The notes under the pieces: model-generated | The model's input: the letters and a program-made list of their open reading frames with translations, nothing else | The model's database searches: none | What the model was told of the DNA's origin: nothing | Translations under genes and position numbers: made by a program | Assembly: GCA_017654935.2 (NCBI GenBank) | Contig: CM065682.1 | Location: 78,879,706-78,943,705 of the forward strand | DNA: 64,000 nt | DNA from: Phymorhynchus buccinoides | Lineage: Eukaryota > Mollusca > Gastropoda > Neogastropoda > Raphitomidae | Direction of reading: 5' to 3' | In this document: positions 47,893 through 60,099 of the stretch, one piece after another | How positions within the stretch are numbered: the first letter of the stretch is position 1 | How the letters are laid out: the number at the start of each line of letters is the position of its first letter

Positions 47893-49240
47893 GTAAGTTG
47901 ACACTGGTATCATTGCAGTTATGGATTATCAGTTATTATGATTTGGGAGTCAGATATTGCTTTTATACTATCTCTCGAGCCTTGCAGTTTATCACACGAG
48001 GTCAGAGACCGAGTATGATAAACAGCAAGGCTCGAGAGAAAGGATAAAAGCAATATCCCATTCTAAAGTCATAATAACGGATATATACCGATGTGCATCA
48101 ACAGAAAAGCAAGAAAAAGACACAGGCTCAGATCTGCAGCGAAATGAAAACGCATCAATTTTTCACAACAGTGGTCGCAGCACACAAACTGTAACACGCA
48201 TTCTTGCGCAAAGAAAATAGTTCAACAAAATATAAATTGTTAACTCAAATGTACTTCATTAGATGTGGCAACAAAACATAAACACAAATAGAAGCAACGA
48301 ACTGAAACACTAACGCCAATTGCTGTTATTTTAACCTGTAAAACACAAACAACAAAACGTAGGCTATACACTTAACGAGACCGAGTCAATTTCAGCAAAC
48401 CGTAAAAAAGCGGGGAGTCAGCTTTGACAAAAACGATCACAGGCCCGGAAACCACGCTTCTTTTTCTTCTTCTTTTGAACGAAGGTGCGGTAATATAGCT
48501 CTTCGCACAGGTTCAGTGGGCTCATTTTTATTTCCGGACTGAAGATGAATTCGAGCTGTTTTGAGACAGTACTGCGTCTACATTATCAACAATGCAACAT
48601 GGACTATCCCTGTGACACAATTGCATAGCTCGAATCGTCTGCTAATATCGACGCGGTCATGGAGTTGAGTAGCCTAGACGTTTGAAGTGGCACGCACATA
48701 ATGGCTTGTGTAGATATGTGACATCTGCTACTGTTGATTCTGCATTCATTCAAACCATGAATCTTCGCTATGTACTAGCATTAAATGTTGTCGTCAGCGC
48801 TGAATGAATCCTAGGGGTAACACTGCACAGCTTGCCAAATTCTTTGTGTGGTAGGAACAGCTCGCGTTGCAAGCCGTGAGATATATAACTGTGACGTCAA
48901 GTTTCTAATAGCAACAGTGTATTCTTACACGCGAATTTACACTAAGCCTATGGGTTAATATATGCAAATGATGTCTCTGGATATTGTTTTATATCTCACG
49001 GCTGGCAGGCCTCTGTGGCACTACTTGGAGATCGGTATATATAGTAATATAACATGAGACAGGGTTCTTTCACAGAAACAACTGATTCTTTATAAAGATA
49101 AAAAAGTAAATGTTGACATTTGGATGTAGAAATCAAAGTAATGCATCTATTGTGGTGTGGATATGTGCTGAAGTGCATGTGCAGTTGACTGCTAGATGTG
49201 TGCACACACATGCATACAAAACAACATACCTGTGTAACAG
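47893..49240. other. Intron of receptor gene 2 with two inverted-repeat hairpins
   Basis: Apart from hairpins at 47930-48080 and 48868-49012, nothing is recognisable. The two hairpins share GATATTG(C/T)TTTTAT and a CTC...GGC word, so they may derive from one MITE-type family. Confidence 0.45.
47930..48080. repeat. Long inverted repeat (arms about 68 bp)
   Basis: 47930-47997 and 48013-48080 are near-complementary, with shared cores GATATTGCTTTTAT and TCTCTCGAGCCTTGC, separated by about 15 bp. It could form a stable hairpin in DNA or in the pre-mRNA 40 bases after the exon donor. Confidence 0.75.
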
Positions 49241-49653
49241 GTTTTGTGCAAACTCCGGGATTCAACCCTGAGTCAATGACGGACTTACCTGTAGGGCCCA
49301 TTGTCATGAATGCCACACTGAAAGTGCCCACCTCCCACAGTATACTGCTCAGTGACATCTATATTCAGACGGAACCCTCGTTTCATATCAGCCTTTATAG
49401 CTACAGTAGAGGACAGGAACGTCTTCTATGGGCAGTTCAGTGCTGTGGTAAAGTAAAATATTGCAGGGCACAACACGGATGCGACCAGTTTTATCCCTTG
49501 CCAGACATTTACAACCACATGGAACAGTTGCACATCAGGTTTGAAGTCATAGGTTCAATCCGGAGATTTGACACAGTGATTACCGAATTTTCTTTGTCAC
49601 AGAGTGTGGATTATATCTTTCAGGGTTTCAAAATTATTTTTACATTTCATCAG
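49241..49653 (+). CDS. Receptor gene 2 exon with CUB-like domain 2
   Basis: Acceptor TGTGTAACAG|GT (phase 1), donor CAG|GTAAGC (phase 0), 413 nt. The protein begins FVQTPGFNPESM, matching VVQSPGLHL of gene 1 exon 2, and ends FKIIFTFHQ against FMFLFTLHPE. It is 31 codons longer than the gene 1 exon and carries extra cysteines (QCCGKVKYC, GCDQF). Same phases as gene 1 confirm orthology of exon structure. Confidence 0.82.
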
Positions 49654-50940
49654 GTAAGCTTGTCTGGGTGCTGAAAATAAGGACGATTGGCTCACATTAT
49701 ATATATATATGTAATGTATCAATGATATGGACTAATGCATAAAGACGGTTTACTTTAACCTGTTTATTACCAACAAATCCTTTTTGTCTGAATGTTCTTG
49801 AACTTTTTACTGCTTTTTATGTAAAAATACTCAAACAAACACGAATATAAACTTCTGTTGCAAAAACATTTTATGTTTGCATATAGTTTTCAGAACGCAC
49901 TTTTTAAGTAAGCATGGTTACGAACAGGACCGTGATTGTTATCGTCACAAATATGCCACAAAGCAGCTAAGCCCCCATTACCACCACACCTATACCCACC
50001 ACCTACAGCCTCAGGACTAGGTAGCCTCTTCTGTCTTATCGTTCTCTTTCCGCCATACCTCTCCCAAGACTCATACTTTCCAAAGATTCTTATTGTATTT
50101 AGTCCTCTGATTCTTCTTACATAATTCAGCATATGTAACAAAAACAACGGTGTCATTTTGCTCCCATGCATATTTGTAGCGTGCATGGAGCGAACATGTT
50201 TCATCGCTCAAATTTTGATGAAGGAAGACTAACTGATTTCCCCAAATAGATTGATAAAAGATTAAAAGCAAATAAAATATTCAGCCAGTTTCGACAGCAA
50301 TTTGAAATTATATCTCGATTTTGAAATTAAAATGTAGCTTTTGGGGAAACAAACACTCCATGTATGTAAGCTACCAATATGGGCAACACAAAACTGCCAA
50401 CAAAATAAATACAAATCAACTGACTTTCGCTGAGAGTAAAAGGCAATCCATTTCTTGCTTTTAGGGATAATTTATCTTTGATTTAAGCTATGCACGTGTG
50501 AAGCGTCCATCGTAAGAAATAAGTTAAACATTATGTCTAAATGCCTAATTGTTTGTCTTAACCGTTTTGTTCACGGTTTGATTTGTATTGATGCATTCTT
50601 GAGGTCGAGAATTGTAGACGAGCTGATTTGATATATGAGCAAACAAATCAGGCATGGGATATATTAAGACAAAACACTTTTATATTGTCCATAATACAAA
50701 GGTACACGGGAAAATGGTTTCCACCGTACACACAAAGTAACACCACAATAAGAAACGCTGAGAGTTCTCATTGTATCATGAAGACAGACAGTGTTTTGGG
50801 CGGTATGATGCTTACTTTCCTTTTTTCATATCTTCTAGATGGGAAGTCAGTACGTTCTGAGAATCACTAAGCTTATCAGCAAAAAAATGTCCTTGTTTTC
50901 CTCAAGCGTTTGGTTGGTGGTATGATCAAATAATCATACC
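49654..50940. other. Unassigned intronic sequence of gene 2
   Basis: AT-rich; no genes or repeat families recognised. Confidence 0.35.
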
Positions 50941-50944
50941 TGAA

Positions 50945-51430
50945 TTAGAGTCTTTCTTCTGAGACGTTTATTTGATCCACTCCGTTTGTGTTATTTCGTA
51001 GAAGCACAAGACCCTCTTGAAGCACAGGATTCTTCTTGATGAGCAATAAGGATGGTTTGTCCAGTGTTTGTATCATCTTAAGGTTTAATGGTGGTTTTGG
51101 TTTGAGTTTCCTCTGAAAAGTTTTCACGTAAAGCCGCTCCAGTTCTGGTGTCGTCCTGAAGATCAGGCATTCTGGTAAGCTGGGTGTCGTTCCCTGTACT
51201 AGAACTAGGGGGGAGTGGAGCTTTGAGTACAGTTGTTGGGGGCAATGGAGAGGAGAGCTGGACACTCTCCATCACGTCCTGCAGGAAGGTCACGGGGTGA
51301 ACAAGGAGTGCAGACTGTACACGCTGCACGTCGTCAAACTGGCAGAACTCGGACATCAGTTCCTTGAGGACTTCGCACTCTTCATTGTCCCAATGCCAGC
51401 ACTCATGTCCTGACAGAGTAAAGTGTCTGA
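50945..51430 (-). other. Uncharacterised minus-strand open frames
   Basis: A frame of about 92 codons (51078-51356) reads SEFCQFDDVQRVQSALLV, then FLQDVMESVQLSSPLPP and a Pro/Ser/Thr-rich stretch; an overlapping frame (50945-51265) continues with Lys/Pro-rich sequence. Composition looks protein-like rather than repetitive, and the frame stays open upstream to include CWHWDNEECEVL. No family recognised. It may be a fragment of an intron-nested gene or a decayed mobile element. Confidence 0.3.
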
Positions 51431-51439
51431 GCCTTGGTT

Positions 51440-52780
51440 GATGAAGTAGAGAGTCACTGTTATTAGTTTGGAGTCATCAACATTAACTTGGATCACCGAC
51501 CTGCTGAGAGATCATGGGTTGTGTTAACTGATTCATACCAGGGGCAGAGAAAATATCTTGTTGTCAGAGTCAAAATATGTTGCATAAATCTTAACATGTT
51601 CCCCTGAAATGGCGGAATATCGATACAATATATACCGTACTATTCCTCTATGCTGCTACTTCATTGCCAGAACATGAACATCGCTTCTGCATTGAGTTCA
51701 AGGTTGCTCGGTGTTTGCTTTCTGTACTATCTGTTGTTTCATTTATTGTCGCAGTCTTCTACTGACATTCCATTACAGTAGATGTCACGTTTTGTTTCCA
51801 CCCATTCTCAGATTTCATTTACTGATACTGGACGTTGAAGCTGCACTTATTGTTATAAAAAAACCCACATATCATATTCAACTGGTCCTTCACTGAACAT
51901 AGATTCATGCAGAATACAGGGTCATTCTAGCAAATGTGGTAGGCTGTATTTTTAGTAAACAAAGGGAAGTAACTGTTGGGGGGTCCAAGAGATTCCGCGT
52001 ATGCAACCTATTGTGCTCCCCCCTCCCCCCTTTTGTTTTATTATTTTTATTTTGTGGCATGCAACATGTGCGGCCTTACTGTCATGCATGCCCCCTAAAT
52101 ACAAATACTCCTATGCATGCATCATGTGGGGCCCAAGTTTCCCTGGCTGATCCGGGGGGAGGGGGGGACTTAGCGATCGTGCATGAATTGGAACTCTTGC
52201 CTTTCCCCTTCTATCACACGTCCCACCCCCCTTTTATTGATTATTTTATATCCTTGATTCAAATAGTCAATAACTAAATAACTTACTTCAATTTTGAATC
52301 TCATAAATATACTACAAAGCAAACGGTGTATCTACATCTACTTAGATTATCCCTGATTATATTGGGTTTTATCTTCTTCACATAACATCTATCATTTCAC
52401 TTTCTACTCTATCTTTGCTGTTATTTTCTTTATTTTTCGTACTATCCCCTAAAGTGCAGCAGAATATGTAACATGATGAAGTTGGCTGCCTAAGGAGAAG
52501 AAGGAAAACTGGTTGACACACTTTCCTCGACGATGAACAACACCATATGACTACTATATTTACAGTTTGATTTTTACACTATTATGCATTAATTAGAAAT
52601 CGACTAATTACTGACCTTTCTATTGATTTTTTGTGTAATCAGAAAACGCTTTCAGGTACACAGTCGCAACAAACAACTGTCACATAAATGTCAACAGTGT
52701 CCATCAAACAGCGACAAACTTGAATTTAACACACAGCAACACGCACCACGATTTGTCCCTTGTATATTCTGGAATCGTGT
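51440..52780. other. Unassigned intronic sequence of gene 2
   Basis: No gene recognised. Contains C- and G-rich patches near 52016-52030 and 52150-52170. Confidence 0.35.
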
Positions 52781-52980
<200 letters not shown>

Positions 52981-53008
52981 GTGGTAGCCCCATTCCACTC
53001 CAGTAAAG

Positions 53009-53361
53009 CTGGCAGACGGTTTCTGGAACTGCTCAGTTCCCCACTGGCCCCAGTTCCGTCCACACCTGGCCTGCAACCTGAGAGTGCAGTGCTCCGGGGC
53101 AGAGGACGAAGAGAACTGCGGGTACCCCACTTGTGGACATGGCGGCTTCATGGTGGATGACCAATGCTACGTCCTGGTCAGGCCTCAGGAACCACTGACC
53201 CACGCCCAGGCCAGGCAGGGATGCAGAGACCTGGGAGGTCACTTGGTGATCTTGAACTCTGCGAAAAAAATGGAGGCATTGGAGGAGGTGCTGTGGGCTA
53301 GAGGCAGAAAATTCGACTTCTATGTTGGGTTGAGACAGGGCTCATACATTGCTCACCCCAT
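53009..53361 (+). CDS. Receptor gene 2 exon: LDLa plus lectin-domain N-half
   Basis: Acceptor CAGTAAAG|CTG gives phase 0; donor CCCAT|GTAAGA gives phase 2; 353 nt. Encodes FWNCSVPHWPQF, HLACN and CSGAEDEENCGY (LDLa-like), then CGHGGFMVDDQCYVL, GCRDLGGHLVILN and FDFYVGLRQG of a C-type lectin-like domain. The WxGxR-type VGLRQG is closer to a canonical lectin fold than gene 1. The alternative acceptor CTCCAG|TA would shift to phase 1 and is rejected because the preceding exon ends in phase 0. Confidence 0.82.
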
Positions 53362-53929
53362 GTAAGATGAAAGGTTTCCCTCATTATCATTCACCATTCA
53401 GTCCATGTAATGAATTATGTGCTTGGGTGCCACATGTGGCTACTGCTATGCAGGATCATCTGATTTGGCTGCTTATTATTGTACATTATCAGGACTTTCA
53501 CTATGTTTTGTTCCGTTATGTTAATAAGGTCATGGTTTTGACTTTGTTCTGATATTTTATGTCTGTGCATCCATCTCTTGATTTTGGGTTAAGCTTGGGT
53601 TTAATAATAATAACAATAATAATATAACATATATGAATTCAATAATAATATAAATTCAAACCAACAAATCGATTTTTCTGTAGTGTAGAGTACATGCTGT
53701 TGACTGAATTGAAAGCGAGTCGTACCTTTTGCCATGCGTATGCATATTAGACAGGTTCTGTTCTGACAAAAGAGCCTTATTTAAAGTGTTCTGGGCATTG
53801 GGAGGTATAAGCAAACTGAGTGTTATTTTATGTTTTGAGGGGTGCTGATTCCAAATTGTGCCCATGCAAATCCGTGTCTGTAGCGGTTAACCCTTTGTAG
53901 CCCAAGCATCGCTGTGCGTCATTTGTATC

Positions 53930-54530
53930 TAGTTAATCTTCATTACATGCCAATCATCCAATAACAGTCAAGACAATCACTTTGAATTTGAAGAACTACA
54001 GCTTTAATTTACATTAGCATTATAATCTATGCCAGGAATAAGTCAAAATTATGCATTTTTTCTGTTAACTGTTTCGAGACAAAACCATATTCTGCATTAC
54101 AAATCAAGTTTTCAATAAAAGTCAGGAAAGTCAAATTGAATGTAAAGAAATACCCCTTTAATTTACATTCGCTCTATAATCTATACCATGGATAACTCAA
54201 AAGTCTGCATTTTGTATGTTAATTCTTTCGAGACAGAATTGTATTTGCATTACATACCAATCATTCAAAAGAAGTAAAAATAAACTTTATTTAATTACAC
54301 CTATAATTTAAGTTAACATTATCATCTATATGCTATGAATAATTAAAAACTGTATTTTGTCTGTTAACTCTTTCGAGACAAAACTATTCTACATTGTGTT
54401 CCCGTCATTCAATAAAAGTCAAGAAAATCAAAGTTGATTAAATCCCTTTTTTATTTACATTACCACTTTCGCCATAAATAACTTACAACTGTGCATTTTG
54501 TTGGTTAATTGTTTTGAGATAAAACCAATT
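53930..54530. repeat. Tandem repeat of about 141-154 bp, four or more units
   Basis: The landmark (C/G)TTTCGAGAC(A) recurs at 54071, 54225, 54370 and 54511 (last one GTTTTGAGAT), each preceded by a GCATTTT-TGTTAA block and followed by CATTACA...CAATCATTCAA-AAAGTCA. Spacings are 154, 145 and 141 bp. A further partial unit precedes at about 53930. AT-rich satellite-like array inside gene 2's intron. Confidence 0.8.
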
Positions 54531-54759
54531 TAGTAAGCATGTATTTTATATCACACAGGTATGTCACAATGCGCAACATTAACTTGTTTTACTTCTTTAT
54601 AAGCTTAAAAAAGATAATTACAATCTCAAAGCAAAAAGCTTTTTCTTTATCATCAAACCAAATGCAAGCATTTTACAATTTTATTTTTAAGAAAACAAAT
54701 AACAACGTTCGCAATCTTCACAAGGTCCTCTTGGATCTCAACAGTGGCAAAGATCGTGA

Positions 54760-57030
54760 CTGGCCATGTTTTGCAGAACTGGTGGCATGCCAGCTGAAAA
54801 CTTGCCAAAGTTCGTGAGGGTTGCTACGATACGAGCATGCCTTTGTCTTGGTTTTCAGTGCGTTGTCTACCTCTGCTTGATTCACTGTGCTGGCTTGTGT
54901 CGTCAATGTCTAGACCAAACATGGCTTGAAGAGTCAGTTTGTGTGCCCTCATCCCTCTTGCATAGTACTGACCACTCATTACTTGTGCTGCAGTGTTTTG
55001 CCCAAACAGATTGCTCTCTGTCCAGGCTTCTTGAAGTTCACTTGACTGTTAATGCTTGCCTATTACCTTTAGGAAGCTTATTGCTGTATGCAGACCTATT
55101 AATCTGACGATCAAGAAGTCCTGAAAGTCTTCTTTGGCCCATTTGAGTTCCATGAGTTTACAGTACAGTGCCTCGTCTACTGTCAGTACAACGTAGTGTT
55201 GGCCTAGACTTCTGGCGACTTGTTTGCATCTGAGCACTACCATGTTGAAAATATCCAATTGATGTGGTGGTGCTTACACAATTGGCATGTACCCTACACT
55301 AGTCACCTATGAGCTTTCTGCACTGATTGTGGTATTGAAATGGCTCCAACTGGTCTTCGTTCCTTTGTAGTGTCTGATCAAGAAAAAGCTCACGTCCTTA
55401 GCAATGGAATCAGAAGCAGCCTGGTTATGTTCCACTGCTTCATTGAACCAATGAATCTATGTATGTCTTGTTGATGGGAGTTCTTGTTTCCCCATTGTCA
55501 CAGATGCAGGGATAATGTTTTCCACAGCAGGAGGAACTTGCAGTACAACTTCAGTTGAAAGAGACACATTTCTCAACCCCATGCTACAAACTGGTTTTGA
55601 ACAAGGTCGAGGTGTACAACTATTCCAGTTGCAGTGTCCATGGAATCCAACGTTTTCTTTGCAAGAGTAGTGTCAACTTGAAGAAGTCCCCTATAGCTGA
55701 TGATGTGTCCTGCCTTGTGGAAGAGGTACACAAGATCTATTGAACGAGTGTCTTGATGTAAGATGCTGGCAAGACCTACATGCTTTGGTGTCCACTGACT
55801 TCCTCCGCTGATGTTGTACACCAAGTCATGGGCTATGCTCAACATTCTTGTCTGGATTGATGCTTCGTTTCTTATTATGTCATCATCGTCTGTATCTTCT
55901 GACACATCATCTTCAAGAAGACTTTGCCCTCCAAACATCAAGCGCAGAAACATAGAAACACTATCAGGGACACGCTTGATCATGGCATTTTGACTAACTG
56001 AAATCCCTTGGCATTTTGGATGGCACCATATGTTAGATCGTAGCTTCAATGCAACGTTGGACAAGCTGTAGAAAAACGTCGTTTTCTGATGACCTGTAAG
56101 AAGGTTTCACTTCTTATTCGTCTTCGTCGGTGAGGGTAGCATAAGGCACATCCACGAGTTTTCTAGGAATCAGAAGTGTTTCCTTTCTTGGTAAGCAAAT
56201 AACATCACACACATCTTCCAGATGACTGTTCAGTTTCTTAGTGAATGTGGATCTTCTGCTGGTATATGATGATGGCATGTAACAGTTTCACGTGGCTGCC
56301 AAGTCACAATACCTTTTCCATATACTTCGTTAATTTGCAGCACATGTGCTTTTGCAGCTGCAACTTTGAGTTCAGCAGTCAGCCATTCCAAGGCAATGAC
56401 TTTCTCTTCAGCACTGTCTTTTGTTGAGTCCCCTTTTTAAATATTCTGTAGCATCTTAGATGATCTTTTCTTTCCGCCGCTATCAAGTCATTTACATCAG
56501 CCATTCGGATGCACATTGTTGGATAAAAAAAACGACGCTTGGAGAATCTGTTCACTTGTCTCAAGTGTGCTGAAAGACGACAGTTTCTTATTGCTGGAAT
56601 ACTCCTGACAGAAAATGCAAAGATTCCAGTCAATGGCGGATGTGGAACTTCGTAGGGTTGCAGTGGTAGGTTTGTTTGAGTCCGGTTTGCAGATGCTCTT
56701 TTGTTTTGAAGCAGTTTCATGTTTTTGTTTAGACAATCAGCATGCCAACTGCTGGAAAACGAAGAATAGCCAGTTCTGTGCCATCTTTGGCCAGCATATG
56801 ATACTGCTTTTAACCTCTCTATCGCAGATCTGTTTTCCTAGTCTTTAAAGGTGACTCGAATCTCTAAAGCATTCTTTAATCTATCATAACCCTTTTCACT
56901 TGAAGATAAAGGCTCAGTCTTTATAGTATCCTGACAAATAATGCACAACTTCAAATCAGTGGCTTTGTGGCGTTTTGAATTGCACAGAAGCTCTCCATTT
57001 TCCATTATTGTTTCTGTCAAACACACACAC
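54760..57030 (-). pseudogene. Decayed copy of an unclassified multi-copy gene
   Basis: Minus strand, many stops and shifts. From the N-terminal side: DLKLCIICQDTIKTEPLSSS (about 56920), a second DWNLCIFCQEYSSNKKL block (about 56610), VALKLRSNIWCHPKCQGI-like sequence (56040), ASIQTRMLSIAHDLVYN then WTPKHVGLASILHQDTRS and GHIISYRGLLQVDTTLAKK (55650-55880), and KWAKEDFQDFLIVRLIGLHT-AISFLKVIGKH (55050-55200). I recognise this order from long uncharacterised proteins present in many copies in mollusc and cnidarian genomes. Function unknown to me; copy number suggests mobility. The paired CxxC blocks at the N-terminus could bind zinc. Confidence 0.6.
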
Positions 57031-57091
57031 GCATGTAATAAAAAAATAATAAAAACTGCAGGATTTCACAGTCTCAAGAAAATTTAAAAAT

Positions 57092-57417
57092 AAAGTGGTG
57101 GGTTGGGGAAATCCAAAACACTAAACAACAACACAAATGACACAAATAAAAACAAACCCGACGTTTCTGGGCGTAACCCCTTCGTCTGGGTACATACACA
57201 CACAAAAGAATGAACAGAAAATACAAAGATTCGTCCGCTGTCATGTTTTGTCATTATTTACGTGAAATATACGAGTGTGGCAATTAGTAAGTAACATTAA
57301 GTTTCATTCTTTTGTGTGTGTATATACCCAGACTAAGGGGTTACACCCAGAAACGTCGGTTTTGTTTTTATTTGTGTTGTTGTTTAGTGTTTTGGATTTC
57401 CCCAACCCACCACTTTA
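57092..57417. mobile_element. Inverted pair of Penelope-type tails with hammerhead-like cores
   Basis: 57092-57216 and 57301-57417 are inverted copies (about 120 bp arms, 84-bp spacer). Each contains, on the strand reading inwards-to-outwards, CAGAC(G/T)AAGGGGTTAC followed by (G/A)CCCAGAAACGTCGG. This resembles the hammerhead core (CUGANGA, stem II GGGG/CCC, GAAA) found in terminal repeats of Penelope-like elements, with A for U and A before GAAA. No coding sequence between the arms. Confidence 0.6.
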
Positions 57418-57993
57418 ACTTTAAACACACACTCATGGTTGTGATTGCTAAAATAGCTAATTAATTGAAACTAAAGCAGTGGTATGCCTACATACAACAC
57501 GAAATGCTAGCCTGTGGCACTCTAGAATCAATACATATTGCATTTCATAGTATGTGGTGTACTTACTGACCATAGATTTAAAGAAAAACAAAGAGAGTGT
57601 ATAGTTTGTGGTATTCGACGGCAGCCATTTTGCTTAGCCGTTTCAAAACCGGAAACGGTCGAAATTTGAGTTGCATGGGCAAAATTCTATTTAAGGACAC
57701 TTTGAACTGTGCAAAAATGGCCCAGGCAAGCTTCTACCTCAAAATGCCCAGAGGGTTGTGTATTTCTGAAATCAGAACCCGTCTATAATGTCAAAGCTTT
57801 CTAACGAACTGTTCGCCATTTGCAAGCATTGCTCACCATCCTGCATGGGTCATATTTTGAAACAGAGGTGAATGAATCAAGATGTCATGCAAGAAGGTTT
57901 ATGTAACCTACATAAGTATATAAAAGGAATGGTTCTTTTTTTTCCAAGCATGTTGAAAGTTGCTTCTTTAAAGTTTGCTTTCCTGTATCTCAG

Positions 57994-58058
57994 GTACACT
58001 TTTGTATTCCAACACGAGGACGGCTCTGTGGCCTATTCAGTTCCGTTTTTAGTTGAAG
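57994..58058 (+). CDS. Receptor gene 2 65-nt exon: middle of lectin domain
   Basis: Acceptor CCTGTATCTCAG|G (phase 2) and donor GAAG|GTTTGT (phase 1). With AT from the previous exon it encodes MYTFVFQHEDGSVAYSVPFL and continues to VEG. Its placement between the N-half (53009-53361) and C-half (61342-61862) of the lectin domain, its phases, and its similarity to the start of gene 1 exon 4 (VLMLSDQTLGYSLPYDEG) support it. A (CT)n tract begins about ten bases after the donor. Confidence 0.68.
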
Positions 58059-58066
58059 GTTTGTAA

Positions 58067-58235
<169 letters not shown>

Positions 58236-58310
58236 GGCATTTTAGCTGGTTTTAAGTAGACATATATACATGTATTGTATAGACTATAGGGTAAGACGGG
58301 GTAAAAAGCG

Positions 58311-58491
<181 letters not shown>

Positions 58492-58817
58492 AGAATGACG
58501 AAAAATAGACACTGGGGTAAATGATTGAAGTATTAAGATGATGTGAAGATAGTAGATGGAGGGGAGAATCCTGTCGTGTTTGTCTTAAGACAAACATAAG
58601 CCATCTAGTTATGATTATCTCCTTTAGGGAGAGACCTAAAAGTAATAGCAGAAGCTTGCATTTTGAGCTTAAGATAAGGCCATAAGTCTAGCTTGTTTGT
58701 TTTTCTTTTTCTTTTTTGTTTTCTTTTTCTTTTTCTTTTTGTTCCGCTTTGTTCGTCTGAGTTGGCTGACATTTTCTGAAAAGTTGCAGGACATTGCAGG
58801 GTATGTGAAATTTGAAA

Positions 58818-58955
58818 TATTGTATATATTAAATATATATATGTATATATATATGTATATATATATATAGCAGAACAAAAAAAGAATGAAAACTAACAAG
58901 AAAGAATGTAGACTATTCCCAATATTTCGGCTTTTGGCCTTGGACGCCTGCATCT
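58818..58955 (-). mobile_element. AT microsatellite and possible Penelope-type tail fragment
   Basis: (TA)n at 58822-58868, then on the minus strand AAGGCCAAAAGCCGAAATAT (58920-58945), which has the stem II-GAAA half of a hammerhead-like motif usual in Penelope-type tails. The CUGANGA half is not preserved (reads GCGTCCA). Confidence 0.35.
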
Positions 58956-59188
58956 ACGACCGTACACTATTTACCAACCATGATCGTAGAGAGTGGATTG
59001 GTAATGTTTTTACTCGTGTCTGAGGTGGTGTTTGTATGCATGTATCCTCTCTAGCGTTTGAACGGATGGACTTAGGGTGCTCAAATTTTGCATGCGGGTA
59101 GGTAGTAGGAAGATCGAGGCCAAGTTTGATAATGAAGGTCATGGGCTCCGCTCCGGTCAAGGTCACTGGAGCCGAAAACGCTGCCGAA

Positions 59189-59290
59189 AGCTGGCCAGTT
59201 GCTTCCCCTTGCAAACTTTATATTTGTATAGGTTACTTTTCTAGCTGGCCAGTTGCTTCCCCTTGCAAACTTTATATTTGTATAGGTTAC
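59189..59290. repeat. 54-bp tandem duplication
   Basis: AGCTGGCCAGTTGCTTCCCC through TATAGGTTACTTTTCT is repeated once with period 54 (59189 and 59243). Confidence 0.9.
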
Positions 59291-59666
59291 CTTTATTTTC
59301 TACATAATGGTAACATACAAACGTGAAATTTTTCAAATATGTACAGAATATACAGGACAAACACCTGCCAAAGTTTCAAAGCGTCCACTTTATTAGTTTT
59401 TAAATCTTTGAATTTTAAAATAAATGCATGTTTTGTCAAGCCACATACTCATAGAGCATTGTTTGCTCTATAAATTGACCATATTACACCTCTAATTCAT
59501 CGCAAGCAGATCAAAATACTTGTAGTGGTGCCATAGCCGATGAGGTTTAACCGAAGGCGTGGTTACATACACCTATCTGTATTAATAAAAAAAATCGGGA
59601 CTTTACTGGTTTTGTACTGCCTCCGGGCATTGCCTCCAGTATTGTTCCCACCATATTTGTATTTAC

Positions 59667-59776
59667 AAATGTCCCATATGTGTCTGATTCAGACCAAGAG
59701 GACGTAAAACACCATTTTCGTCGTCTAATTCATCGCATGTCCCATATGTGCCTTCCCAGGTCGAGAGGACGTAAAA
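59667..59776. repeat. Two copies of a 40-bp dispersed motif
   Basis: ATGTCCCATATGTG followed by GAGAGGACGTAAAA (or AAGAGGACGTAAAA) at 59667-59710 and 59737-59776; a third copy lies at 24980-25021. CTAATTCATCGCA occurs three times nearby (59492, 59727, 59797). Probably 3' ends of a retroposon family (inference). Confidence 0.6.
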
Positions 59777-60099
59777 TTCCAAATTTCATTCATTCTAATT
59801 CATCGCATCTGTTCTTATCAGCTTAATATCTGATACGCTCCCTATCCGGGGGCTTCGATATTAAACTTTTTGAAAATTCAAGTAAAAGAGTAAGTCGGCG
59901 CGATATGAGGCGCACGGTTGGTGATTTAGCGTCTTAACGCTCCCCCCCTCCCACCCCCCCACCCCCACACACACACACATTATATCAAACACACACACAC
60001 ACGACACACACATTATATCAAAGACACACAAGATAGTTTTATTTTTATCTTCCAGTTTGCTATGTAAGCTTATGAGGCACAGACAAGATTGCATGCTAT

